From assembly GCF_003461245.1 (NCBI RefSeq), contig NZ_QTWS01000028.1:1-49063 (forward strand): a stretch of DNA of 49,063 nt, read 5' to 3'. Positions 42,775-49,063 of this stretch are shown here, in pieces. Numbering within the stretch: the stretch's first letter is position 1; each line of letters begins with the position of its first letter. The translations under genes and the position numbers were made by a program. The stretch is from Blautia sp. AF19-10LB (GTDB lineage Bacteria > Bacillota > Clostridia > Lachnospirales > Lachnospiraceae). The notes below the pieces were generated by a model. It did not search any database, was not told where the DNA came from, and worked only from the letters and a program-made list of their open reading frames with translations.

Positions 42775-42812
42775 CAGGCTGCAATCATCTGGCACAGGAT
42801 GGTCGCAGCCTG
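42775..42812 (+). promoter_or_regulatory. Hairpin between the PBP and YigZ genes
   Basis: CAGGCTGC pairs with GCAGCCTG; a further CATC/GATG pair extends the helix inside. No T-run follows, so it is probably an RNA structure in a read-through transcript rather than a terminator. Confidence 0.35.
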
Positions 42813-42837
42813 TGTTGTACAGGCAGGGAGGATGAGA

Positions 42838-43491
42838 ATGGAACAATACAAAACAGTACTGGAGGGCGGTACCGGGGAGATCGTCGAGAAGAAATCCCGC
42901 TTCATAGCAACGGTGCGCCCGGTTAAGAATGAGGAGGAAGCCCTGGCATTTCTGGAAGAGATGCGTAAGAAATACTGGGATGCCAGACATAACTGTTATG
43001 CATATTCAATCGGGAAGAACCGAGAATTTACCCGCTGCAGTGATGATGGAGAGCCATCCGGCACAGCAGGCCGGCCGATGCTGGATGTGATCCTGGGCGA
43101 AGATATCTATAATGTTGCAGTAGTTGTGACGCGATATTTCGGAGGAGTGCTCCTCGGAACCGGCGGGCTTGTCAGAGCTTACTCCAAAGCCGTGCAGGAA
43201 GGACTTGCAGGAAGCCTTGTGATCGAGAAGAAAAAAGGCATTTCTCTCAAGGTTACAACAGATTACACAGGAATTGGCAAGATCCAGTACATCGCAGGAG
43301 AACGTCAGATCCCGATCCTCGACAGCGAATATACGGACAAAGTTGTTCTGAAACTTCTTGTTCCTGACGCAGAAACAGAAGCTGTGCAGAAAGCCATCAC
43401 AGAAGGCACAAACGGCAGAGCAGGAATGGAAAAAGAAAAAGAATTGTACTTTGCAAAAGTAAATGGAGAAGTTCTTACGTTTGAGGACTGA
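42838..43491 (+). CDS. YigZ/IMPACT family protein
   Basis: 217 residues. N-terminal UPF0029/IMPACT domain (EIVEKKSRFIATVRPV; HNCYAYSIG; SDDGEPSGTAGRPML; YFGGVLLGTGGLVRAYSKA) and a C-terminal ferredoxin-like domain (about 140-217). Eukaryotic IMPACT modulates the Gcn2 kinase; the bacterial role is not settled. The start at 42838 has GGGAGG 6 nt upstream; longer frames starting at 42763 are not supported. It follows the PBP gene by 81 bases. Confidence 0.9.
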   Translation: MEQYKTVLEGGTGEIVEKKSRFIATVRPVKNEEEALAFLEEMRKKYWDARHNCYAYSIGKNREFTRCSDDGEPSGTAGRPMLDVILGEDIYNVAVVVTRYFGGVLLGTGGLVRAYSKAVQEGLAGSLVIEKKKGISLKVTTDYTGIGKIQYIAGERQIPILDSEYTDKVVLKLLVPDAETEAVQKAITEGTNGRAGMEKEKELYFAKVNGEVLTFED

Positions 43492-43527
43492 CGATCGAAA
43501 GAACGATTATTTTGAAATTGAAATACA

Positions 43528-43569
43528 AAAAAAGCTGAACGCATGTGCAAAACAACGTTCAGCTTTTTT
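43528..43569. terminator. Bidirectional terminator
   Basis: AAAAAAGCTGAACG and CGTTCAGCTTTTTT form a 14-bp stem with a 14-nt loop, between YigZ (+) and cyclophilin (-). Confidence 0.9.
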
Positions 43570-43580
43570 GCCTATTCAGA

Positions 43581-44105
43581 TCAGCATTTCTCCGGTTCCG
43601 GATAATCTACGCCAAAAGTATCAACAGTCATAGACTTGATCTCCTGGTCGTCAAGCGGACGGTCTCTGAAGTCTGTCTCAGTCTCAGCGATTTTGTTGAC
43701 AACATCCATGCCCTCGATCACTTTGCCGAATGCAGCATAGCTTCCGTCAAGATGCGGAGCAGCTTTGTGCATGATGAAGAACTGGCTTCCGCCTGAGTTT
43801 GGATGCATAGCTCTTGCCATGGAAAGAACACCTGGGGTATGAGCCAGATCATTTGCAACACCGTTCTGTGCAAATTCGCCCTTGATGCTGTATCCCGGGC
43901 CGCCCATTCCGGTTCCTTCCGGGCATCCGCCCTGGATCATGAAACCGTTGATGACGCGGTGGAAGATCAGTCCGTCATAGAATCCTTTCCTTACAAGGCT
44001 TATGAAGTTGTTGACTGTGTTTGGAGCAACTTCCGGATATAATTCTGCTTTCATTACATCGCCGTTTTCCATAGTAATGGTTACGATCGGGTTTTTATTT
44101 GCCAT
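43581..44105 (-). CDS. Cyclophilin-type peptidyl-prolyl cis-trans isomerase
   Basis: 174 residues, cytoplasmic. Catalyses proline isomerisation in protein folding. Cyclophilin core: FHRVINGFMIQGGCPEGTGMGGPGY with the active-site arginine, then SMARAMHPNSGGSQFFIM and the substrate-binding HLDGSYAAFGKVIEGMDVV. The start at 44105 is supported by AAAAGGAG 9 nt upstream; the frame is open further out but has no ribosome site and crosses the promoter. Single-gene unit, divergent from tsaE. Confidence 0.95.
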   Translation of the reverse strand: MANKNPIVTITMENGDVMKAELYPEVAPNTVNNFISLVRKGFYDGLIFHRVINGFMIQGGCPEGTGMGGPGYSIKGEFAQNGVANDLAHTPGVLSMARAMHPNSGGSQFFIMHKAAPHLDGSYAAFGKVIEGMDVVNKIAETETDFRDRPLDDQEIKSMTVDTFGVDYPEPEKC

Positions 44106-44132
44106 AATGATAATCTCCTTTTGCAAAAAGTA

Positions 44133-44182
44133 TTGTTTTTCTTTGTGGGCTCTATTATAATATGCAAAGAACAATTCTGCAA
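44133..44182. promoter_or_regulatory. Divergent promoters with overlapping -10 elements
   Basis: Plus strand: TTGTTT (44133-44138), 17 bp, TATAAT (44156-44161), reading towards tsaE. Minus strand: TTGCAG (plus 44177-44182), 17 bp, TATAAT (plus 44154-44159), reading towards the cyclophilin gene. The two -10 hexamers share the octamer ATTATAAT, so only one polymerase can use the site at a time. Confidence 0.8.
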
Positions 44183-44199
44183 GGAAAAAGGTGATTTGC

Positions 44200-44631
44200 G
44201 TGATAATAGAGACAGAAAATCCGGAGGAAACTTTTGCCCTCGGACAAAAAATTGGCAGAGCTGCCACTCCCGGACAGGTCTATACACTGACCGGTGATCT
44301 GGGCGTTGGCAAGACTGTTTTTACACAGGGGGTTGCATCAGGACTTGGAATCACTGAGCCGGTGAACAGCCCTACATTTACGATCGTACAGGTATACGAG
44401 GAAGGCAGACTTCCTTTTTATCATTTTGATGTATACAGGATCGGCGATATAGAGGAAATGGAAGAGATCGGATATGATGATTATTTCTTTGGAGAGGGTA
44501 TCTGCCTGATCGAGTGGGCAGAGCTGATCGAGGAGATCCTGCCGGAAAACAGGATTTCCATAACCATCGAGAAAGATCTTTCCAGAGGATTTGATTACAG
44601 ACGTATCACGATCGAGGGACTGGAATTATAA
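44200..44631 (+). CDS. tsaE: tRNA threonylcarbamoyladenosine biosynthesis ATPase TsaE
   Basis: 143-residue P-loop ATPase that drives the TsaB-TsaD cycle making t6A37 on ANN-decoding tRNAs. Walker A GDLGVGKT is at 32-39, and NSPTFTIVQVYEEG and FYHFDVYRI follow. Two in-frame GTG starts are possible, 44191 and 44200. I choose 44200 (MIIETENPEET), which fits the family N-terminus, with AAGGTGA 6 nt before it. tsaB follows after 17 bases. tsaC, the fourth partner, is not in the window. Confidence 0.93.
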   Translation: MIIETENPEETFALGQKIGRAATPGQVYTLTGDLGVGKTVFTQGVASGLGITEPVNSPTFTIVQVYEEGRLPFYHFDVYRIGDIEEMEEIGYDDYFFGEGICLIEWAELIEEILPENRISITIEKDLSRGFDYRRITIEGLEL

Positions 44632-44648
44632 TAATTGAGGAGAAAAAA

Positions 44649-45365
44649 ATGAAAATTTTAGGTCTTGACAGCTCAGGGATCGTAGCTTCCGTAGCTGTTG
44701 TAGAGGATGATATTCTCGTAGCAGAATACACCGTAAATTACAAAAAAACACATTCACAGACACTGCTTCCGATGCTGGATGAGATTGCAAAGATGACAGA
44801 GCTTGATCTGAATACGATCGACGCGATCGCAGTCGCAGCAGGACCGGGATCTTTTACAGGACTCCGTATCGGTTCCGCAACTGCCAAGGGACTTGGACTT
44901 GCACTTAAGAAACCGCTTGTGGCAGTGCCGACAGTAGAGGGACTTGCATACAATCTGTATGATACACAGGGACTGATCTGCCCGATCATGGATGCAAGAA
45001 GAAAACAGGTCTACACAGGAATCTATCGTTTCGAGGCTCACAGACTTGTGACAGTAGAAGACCAGATGGCAGTGCCGATGGAAGAACTGATCACGAAGCT
45101 GAATGCATACCAGCAGCCGGTGACCTTCCTGGGCGACGGCGTACCGGTTTTCAAGGACCTGATCGCAGAGAAACTGACTGTACCGTACACATTTGCACCG
45201 GCACACGTAAATAAGCAGAGAGCAGCAGCAGTCGCAGCACTTGGACTTGTTTATTACAAAGAAGGTAAGATACAGACAGCAATGGAGCACATTCCGGACT
45301 ACCTGCGTGTTTCTCAGGCAGAACGCGAACGTGCGGAACGAGAGAAAAAGGAGCAGCAGTCATGA
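44649..45365 (+). CDS. tsaB: tRNA threonylcarbamoyladenosine biosynthesis protein TsaB
   Basis: 238 residues, ASKHA fold, non-catalytic partner of TsaD. N-terminal KILGLDSSGIVASVAVVEDD, the conserved THSQTLLPMLDEI, and AAGPGSFTGLRIGSATAKGL near 70-89. It lacks the metal-binding histidines of TsaD, as expected. A GAGGAG site precedes the ATG. The end overlaps the rimI start by 4 bases (ATGA). The charged C-terminus (RERAEREKKEQQS) is normal for clostridial forms. Confidence 0.95.
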   Translation: MKILGLDSSGIVASVAVVEDDILVAEYTVNYKKTHSQTLLPMLDEIAKMTELDLNTIDAIAVAAGPGSFTGLRIGSATAKGLGLALKKPLVAVPTVEGLAYNLYDTQGLICPIMDARRKQVYTGIYRFEAHRLVTVEDQMAVPMEELITKLNAYQQPVTFLGDGVPVFKDLIAEKLTVPYTFAPAHVNKQRAAAVAALGLVYYKEGKIQTAMEHIPDYLRVSQAERERAEREKKEQQS

Positions 45366-45796
45366 CTTTCCGGGAGATGCTGATCGAAGATCTGGATCAG
45401 GTCATGGAGATCGAGACAGATCTTTTTGCCATACCATGGACAAAGGAGGGAATGTTCACTTTCCTGACAAGAGAGGACACCATGTTCTTCGTAGTAGAAG
45501 AAAAGGGCAGAATCCTTGGTTACTGCAGCATGCAGACAGTGCTGGACGAGGGTGATATCCTCAACGTGGCAGTACGCAGTGACCGCCAGAAAGAAGGAAT
45601 CGGCTATTTTCTGGTAGACAGCATGCTGATGCTTGCACAGGCACAGGGAATCAGCCTGGTTCATCTTGAAGTCAGAGAAAGCAACGGAACTGCCCGCAGA
45701 CTTTATCAGAGACTGGGATTTGTCGAGGATGGACTTCGCAAAAATTATTATACCGATCCGCTGGAAAATGCGGTTCTTATGACAAAGAAACAATGA
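45362..45796 (+). CDS. rimI: Ribosomal protein S18-alanine N-acetyltransferase RimI
   Basis: 144-residue GNAT acetyltransferase, expected to acetylate the N-terminal alanine of ribosomal protein S18. Acetyl-CoA-binding motif A VRSDRQKEGIGYFLVDSM near 70-87 and motif B HLEVRESNGTARRLYQRLGF near 101-120 are present. Placed between tsaB and tsaD as in many Bacillota. It overlaps tsaB by 4 bases; rnz follows after 22. Confidence 0.93.
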   Translation: MTFREMLIEDLDQVMEIETDLFAIPWTKEGMFTFLTREDTMFFVVEEKGRILGYCSMQTVLDEGDILNVAVRSDRQKEGIGYFLVDSMLMLAQAQGISLVHLEVRESNGTARRLYQRLGFVEDGLRKNYYTDPLENAVLMTKKQ

Positions 45797-45818
45797 GAAT
45801 TAGAAAAAGAGGAAAAAT

Positions 45819-46730
45819 ATGTTAGATGTTTGTTTACTTGGAACCGGAGGGATGATGCCGCTTCCAAGACGCTGGCTGACTGCCCTTATGACAAGATATA
45901 ACGGAAGCAGCCTGATGATCGACTGCGGCGAGGGAACACAGGTGGCAGTCAAGGAAAAAGGCTGGAGTTTCAAACCGGTCGATGTGATCTGCTTTACCCA
46001 TTACCACGGAGATCATATCAGCGGACTTCCGGGACTGCTCCTTACCATGGGCAATGCAGACAGGACAGAACCACTTACACTGATCGGTCCGAAAGGACTG
46101 GAGCGGGTCGTAAATGCATTACGGGTGATCGCACCGGAACTTCCGTTTGAGATCCGGTTTATCGAGATCACCAAACCAGAAGAAGTCATTGAGATCAATG
46201 GATACAGGATCACTGCATTCAGAGTGAACCACAACGTGATCTGTTATGGATACACACTTGAGATTCTGCGCCAGGGCAAATTTTCACCGGAACGCGCGAA
46301 GGAACAGGAGATCCCGCTGAAATACTGGAATCCTCTGCAGAAGGGACAGACCATAGAAGCAGACGGTGTTGTATATACGCCGGACATGGTGCTCGGACCA
46401 GACCGTAAGGGGATCAAAGTTACCTATACCACAGATACCAGACCGACAGAGTCTATCCTGCGCAACGCAAAAGGCTCAGATCTTTTTATCTGCGAGGGAA
46501 TGTATGCCGAGGAAGAGAAGCTTGAGAAGGCCAAGGGCTACAAGCATATGATGTTCCGCGAGGCAGCGACACTTGCCAGGGATGCAGAGGTAGGAGAAAT
46601 GTGGCTGACGCATTTCAGCCCGTCACTGATCCGGCCGGACGAATATATGGATAAAGTAAGAGAGATCTTTCCGAATTCATACCCGGGCAGGGATGGCAAA
46701 AGTGTAGAATTAAATTTTGAAGAAGACTAG
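45819..46730 (+). CDS. rnz: Ribonuclease Z
   Basis: 303-residue metallo-beta-lactamase-fold tRNA 3' endonuclease. The zinc motif HYHGDH (H61, H63, D65, H66) is complete, and later ligands appear in FRVNHNV, TTDTRPT and LTHFSPSL. The flexible exosite arm is of the short bacterial kind. It trims precursor tRNAs that lack an encoded CCA; the two tRNA-Ser genes near the end of the window do lack it. It sits inside the t6A operon, 12 bases before tsaD. AGAGGAAAAAT precedes the ATG. Confidence 0.94.
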   Translation: MLDVCLLGTGGMMPLPRRWLTALMTRYNGSSLMIDCGEGTQVAVKEKGWSFKPVDVICFTHYHGDHISGLPGLLLTMGNADRTEPLTLIGPKGLERVVNALRVIAPELPFEIRFIEITKPEEVIEINGYRITAFRVNHNVICYGYTLEILRQGKFSPERAKEQEIPLKYWNPLQKGQTIEADGVVYTPDMVLGPDRKGIKVTYTTDTRPTESILRNAKGSDLFICEGMYAEEEKLEKAKGYKHMMFREAATLARDAEVGEMWLTHFSPSLIRPDEYMDKVREIFPNSYPGRDGKSVELNFEED

Positions 46731-46742
46731 AGGTGTCTGAAT

Positions 46743-47762
46743 ATGGAAGATACATTAATTTTGGCAATCGAAAGTTCCTGCGATGAGACCGCCGCTTCCG
46801 TAGTAAAAAACGGCCGGACGATTTTATCCAACGTGATCTCATCACAGATCGAACTTCACAAATTATACGGAGGAGTTGTCCCGGAGATCGCTTCCCGTAA
46901 ACATATCGAGAAAGTAAACCAGGTCATCGAGGAGGCTCTCAAAGAAGCTGACGTTACTCTGGACGATCTGGACGCGATCGGTGTAACTTACGGACCAGGA
47001 CTTGTAGGAGCGCTTCTTGTGGGCGTAGCAGAGGCAAAAGCCATTGCCTATGCCAAGAAACTTCCACTGGTAGGAGTGCATCATATCGAAGGACATGTTT
47101 CTGCAAACTATATAGAGCATCCTGATCTGGAACCGCCATTTTTGTGCCTGATCGTTTCCGGCGGTCATACACATCTTGTTATCGTCAAGGATTATGGAGA
47201 ATTCGAGATCCTTGGACGTACAAGGGACGATGCAGCCGGCGAGGCATTTGACAAAGTAGCACGTGCGATCGGACTGGGCTATCCGGGTGGACCAAAGATC
47301 GACAAATTATCCAAAGAAGGAAATCCGAATGCCATCGTATTCCCGAAGGCCAAGATTGGAGACTGCCCATATGACTTCAGCTTCAGCGGTGTCAAATCAG
47401 CAGTCCTGAACTATCTGAACCAGGCTCAGATGAAAGGAGAAGATGTAAACCGCGCAGATCTTGCAGCTTCTTTCCAGAAAGCTGTCGTAGATGTGCTTGT
47501 AGAACATACCATGCAGGCAGCAAAGGATTATCATATGGACAAAGTAGCGATCGCAGGCGGAGTTGCATCCAACGGAACACTTCGGGCAGCGATGGAAGAA
47601 GCATGCCAGAAACACGGATACAAATTCTATCGTCCGTCACCGATCTTCTGTACAGATAATGCGGCAATGATCGGAGTGGCAGCTTATTACGAATTTAAAA
47701 AGGGAACCCGTCATGGCTGGGATCTGAATGCAGTTCCGAACCTCAGATTAGGTGAGAGATAA
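46743..47762 (+). CDS. tsaD: tRNA N6-adenosine threonylcarbamoyltransferase TsaD
   Basis: 339 residues, ASKHA fold catalytic subunit of t6A synthesis. The metal site HHIEGH (H114, H118) is present, with ATP-binding SGGHTHLV near 140 and [13 protein letters not shown] near 165, and [15 protein letters not shown] near 265. It transfers the threonylcarbamoyl group to A37. Immediately downstream of rnz; ispD follows after 44 bases and may share the transcript, since no terminator is seen between them. Confidence 0.97.
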   Translation: MEDTLILAIESSCDETAASVVKNGRTILSNVISSQIELHKLYGGVVPEIASRKHIEKVNQVIEEALKEADVTLDDLDAIGVTYGPGLVGALLVGVAEAKAIAYAKKLPLVGVHHIEGHVSANYIEHPDLEPPFLCLIVSGGHTHLVIVKDYGEFEILGRTRDDAAGEAFDKVARAIGLGYPGGPKIDKLSKEGNPNAIVFPKAKIGDCPYDFSFSGVKSAVLNYLNQAQMKGEDVNRADLAASFQKAVVDVLVEHTMQAAKDYHMDKVAIAGGVASNGTLRAAMEEACQKHGYKFYRPSPIFCTDNAAMIGVAAYYEFKKGTRHGWDLNAVPNLRLGER

Positions 47763-47806
47763 AATCCTTTTTACTTTATTAAGAAAGATTTGATGGAGGG
47801 CTTATT

Positions 47807-48514
47807 ATGAAGCAGGAGAGAAATACAGCGATCGTTCTGGCAGCAGGACAGGGCAAAAGAATGCACAGTAAGATCCAGAAGCAGTTTCTGGAGATCGATC
47901 ACCGCCCGGTTCTGTACTATTCACTGGAATGTTTTCAGAAAAGTCCTCTGATCCAGGAAATTATTCTGGTAACAGGAGAAGAAATGATTTCCTATTGTAA
48001 AAGAGAAATCGTAGAACGCTATCATTTTACAAAAGTAACCAAAGTGATCGCAGGCGGCAAGGAGCGATATGATTCTGTATATCAGGGGCTTCTTGCCTGC
48101 GAAGACTGCGATTATGTATTTATACACGACGGGGCAAGACCGTTCATAACAGAAGAAATCCTGGAGAGAGGTATCTTTGGAGTGCAGGAGACAGGCGCCT
48201 GTGCAGTCGGCATGCCATCCAAAGATACCATCAAGATCGCAGATAAGGATGGATTTATCCAGTCTACACCGGACCGCAGCCAGGTGTGGTCTATTCAGAC
48301 ACCACAGATCTTTGCATATCCCCTGATCAGATCCGCCCATGAGAGCCTGCGTGCAAAAGACATGTCAGGAGTCACCGATGATGCCATGGTAGTAGAGCAG
48401 GAAAAAGGCACCAAGATCCGCCTGGTAGAAGGCTCCTACCAGAATATCAAGATCACAACACCAGAAGATCTTGATGTTGCAGAAACTTTTTTGAAAAAAT
48501 ATAAAAAAATGTAA
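47807..48514 (+). CDS. ispD: 2-C-methyl-D-erythritol 4-phosphate cytidylyltransferase
   Basis: 235 residues. Third step of the MEP isoprenoid pathway: CTP plus MEP gives CDP-methylerythritol. N-terminal nucleotide loop AIVLAAGQGKRM with a conserved lysine at KQF, the VFIHDGARPF stretch near 103-112, and the C-terminal ITTPEDLDVAETFL of the family. GGAGGG precedes the ATG. ispF, often its neighbour, is absent here. No terminator separates its end from the tRNA-Ser promoter. Confidence 0.94.
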   Translation: MKQERNTAIVLAAGQGKRMHSKIQKQFLEIDHRPVLYYSLECFQKSPLIQEIILVTGEEMISYCKREIVERYHFTKVTKVIAGGKERYDSVYQGLLACEDCDYVFIHDGARPFITEEILERGIFGVQETGACAVGMPSKDTIKIADKDGFIQSTPDRSQVWSIQTPQIFAYPLIRSAHESLRAKDMSGVTDDAMVVEQEKGTKIRLVEGSYQNIKITTPEDLDVAETFLKKYKKM

Positions 48515-48523
48515 ATTTAGGTG

Positions 48524-48552
48524 TTGACATGTGCGAAGTTCGATGATAGAAT
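48524..48552 (+). promoter_or_regulatory. Promoter of tRNA-Ser(UGA)
   Basis: TTGACA (48524-48529), 17 bp, TAGAAT (48547-48552), 48 bases before the tRNA. Confidence 0.8.
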
Positions 48553-48600
48553 ATGTCTTGCGCTGACAGAGAAGCGCAAAAAACACTGAAAAGTGAATAC

Positions 48601-48686
48601 GGAGAGATATCGAAGTGGTCATAACGAGGCGGTCTTGAAAACCGTTTGTCCGCAAGGGCGCGTGGGTTCGAATCCCACTCTCTCCG
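48601..48686 (+). tRNA. tRNA-Ser (anticodon UGA)
   Basis: 86 nt. Acceptor GGAGAGA/TCTCTCC with G73, anticodon stem GCGGT/ACCGT around loop CTTGAAA (anticodon TGA at 48636-48638), long variable arm as in class II serine tRNAs, T-arm GTGGG TTCGAAT CCCAC. CCA is not encoded. No intrinsic terminator follows. Confidence 0.95.
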
Positions 48687-48730
48687 CTTGTTAAGAACAA
48701 AAAAGATTTTGAAAAAAGTCGAAAAAGTTC

Positions 48731-48759
48731 TTGACAAAAGAAAAACAACGCGATATAAT
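48731..48759 (+). promoter_or_regulatory. Perfect consensus promoter of tRNA-Ser(GGA)
   Basis: TTGACA (48731-48736), 17 bp, TATAAT (48754-48759). It is preceded by GAAAAAGTTC, the same words that precede the rRNA promoter. Confidence 0.9.
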
Positions 48760-48811
48760 ATAAAACGCTTCTGGCAAAGAAATAAACCAAAGCGATTGCG
48801 TAGGGCAATTT

Positions 48812-48901
48812 GGAGAAGTACCCAAGCTGGCCGAAGGGGCTCCCCTGGAAAGGGAGTAGGTCGTTAATAGCGGCGCGAGGGTTCAAATCCCTCCTTCTCC
48901 G
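48812..48901 (+). tRNA. tRNA-Ser (anticodon GGA)
   Basis: 90 nt. Acceptor GGAGAAG/CTTCTCC with G73, anticodon stem CTCCC/GGGAG around loop CTGGAAA (anticodon GGA at 48847-48849), long variable arm, T-arm GAGGG TTCAAAT CCCTC. CCA is not encoded. Confidence 0.95.
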
Positions 48902-48933
48902 TTTCAAAACTTCTTAGATAAAAAGTTTTGAAA
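48902..48933. repeat. 11-bp inverted repeat after tRNA-Ser(GGA)
   Basis: TTTCAAAACTT, 10-nt loop, AAGTTTTGAAA. It starts directly after the tRNA and is followed by A, not T, on the plus strand, so it is not a standard terminator; it may be a processing or partial termination structure before the rRNA promoter. Confidence 0.4.
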
Positions 48934-48950
48934 AAAAGTTAAAAAAGTTC

Positions 48951-48979
48951 TTGACAAATAGTTGAGAATGAGATAAAAT
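48951..48979 (+). promoter_or_regulatory. rRNA operon promoter
   Basis: TTGACA (48951-48956), 17 bp, TAAAAT (48974-48979), with A-rich upstream sequence suited to an UP element. Confidence 0.8.
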
Positions 48980-48985
48980 AAACGA

Positions 48986-49063
48986 GCTGTCGCAAGGCGG
49001 CAAGTAAAGAACCTTGATAACTAAACAGTGAAACACATACGATTCTCGAAAATTCTTTAAGAA
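48986..49063 (+). other. rRNA operon leader with boxA-like element (continues past the window)
   Basis: From the predicted transcript start to the end of the window. A small stem (TGTCGC/GCGGCA, about 48988-49002) is followed by AGAACCTTGATAACTAAACA (49009-49028), like the boxA/antitermination words found just upstream of 16S rRNA in Bacillota. The 16S gene itself should begin shortly beyond 49063. Confidence 0.65.

Noticed and set aside
48453..48907. Minus-strand reading frames across the tRNA-Ser genes
   Set aside because: They run through tRNA genes and promoters; words such as REWDSNPRA are the usual translation of antisense tRNA sequence.
48902..48933. Intrinsic terminator after tRNA-Ser(GGA)
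   Set aside because: The stem is followed by A residues, not T, on the transcribed strand.

Overview
The window looks like chromosomal DNA of a Gram-positive gut anaerobe of the family Lachnospiraceae (Bacillota), possibly Blautia-like. The reasons are strong GGAGG-type ribosome binding sites, consensus sigma-A promoters, moderate GC, a clostridial selenium-metabolism cluster, HPr kinase, and many sugar-use genes. No rRNA gene body lies inside the window, so the genus is an inference. Most of the sequence is densely coding and no insertion sequence, prophage or CRISPR array was seen.

Layout. (1) 1-6.8 kb, glycan and glycogen metabolism: a GH43 beta-xylosidase, 4-alpha-glucanotransferase (malQ), an EamA transporter broken by an internal deletion, a YheO-type regulator, and glycogen branching enzyme (glgB) on the minus strand. 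(2) 6.9-15.2 kb, the most unusual block: a tightly packed co-directional set of six genes. It holds a TetR regulator, a Tet(M)/EF-G-like translational GTPase fused to a Rae1/YacP-like NYN endoribonuclease domain, a leucine-rich-repeat protein, a metallopeptidase-like/VWA protein, a MoxR-type AAA+ ATPase and a secreted metallo-beta-lactamase-fold protein. (3) 15.2-19.1 kb, a selenium-metabolism cluster: LysR regulator and cysteine desulfurase on the minus strand, divergent from yedE, a TusA-like yedF and a DUF3343 protein. (4) 19.2-23.7 kb: greA, then a Na/phosphate cotransporter with a PhoB/PhoR-type two-component system. A Pho-box-like array of TTTACA/TTAACA repeats precedes the transporter.

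(5) 23.7-32.2 kb, an amino-sugar/galactosyl-sugar locus: nagB, an AraC regulator, a sugar nucleotidyltransferase, a NahK-like anomeric sugar kinase, a sugar ABC importer without its ATPase, and galE. Related TTRTGCAA-like elements, partly as 21-bp-spaced direct repeats, occur upstream of three of the transcription units and may be the AraC regulon signal. (6) 32.3-39.9 kb: a DUF1846 protein, then the ftsH-uvrC-hprK-glucokinase run. (7) 40-43.5 kb: a class A penicillin-binding protein with a DNTG-repeat tail and a YigZ-family protein. (8) 43.6-48.5 kb: a cyclophilin divergent from the tRNA t6A operon tsaE-tsaB-rimI-rnz-tsaD, followed by ispD. (9) 48.5-49.06 kb: two tRNA-Ser genes and the start of an rRNA operon leader, each behind its own strong promoter.

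The best candidate for an undescribed system is the 6.9-15.2 kb block. The fusion protein joins a factor expected to bind the ribosomal A-site region to a domain whose known relative cuts mRNA in the A site. It sits in the same transcription unit as a MoxR/VWA chaperone-like pair. The domain assignments come from reading motifs in the sequence; the joint function is inference.
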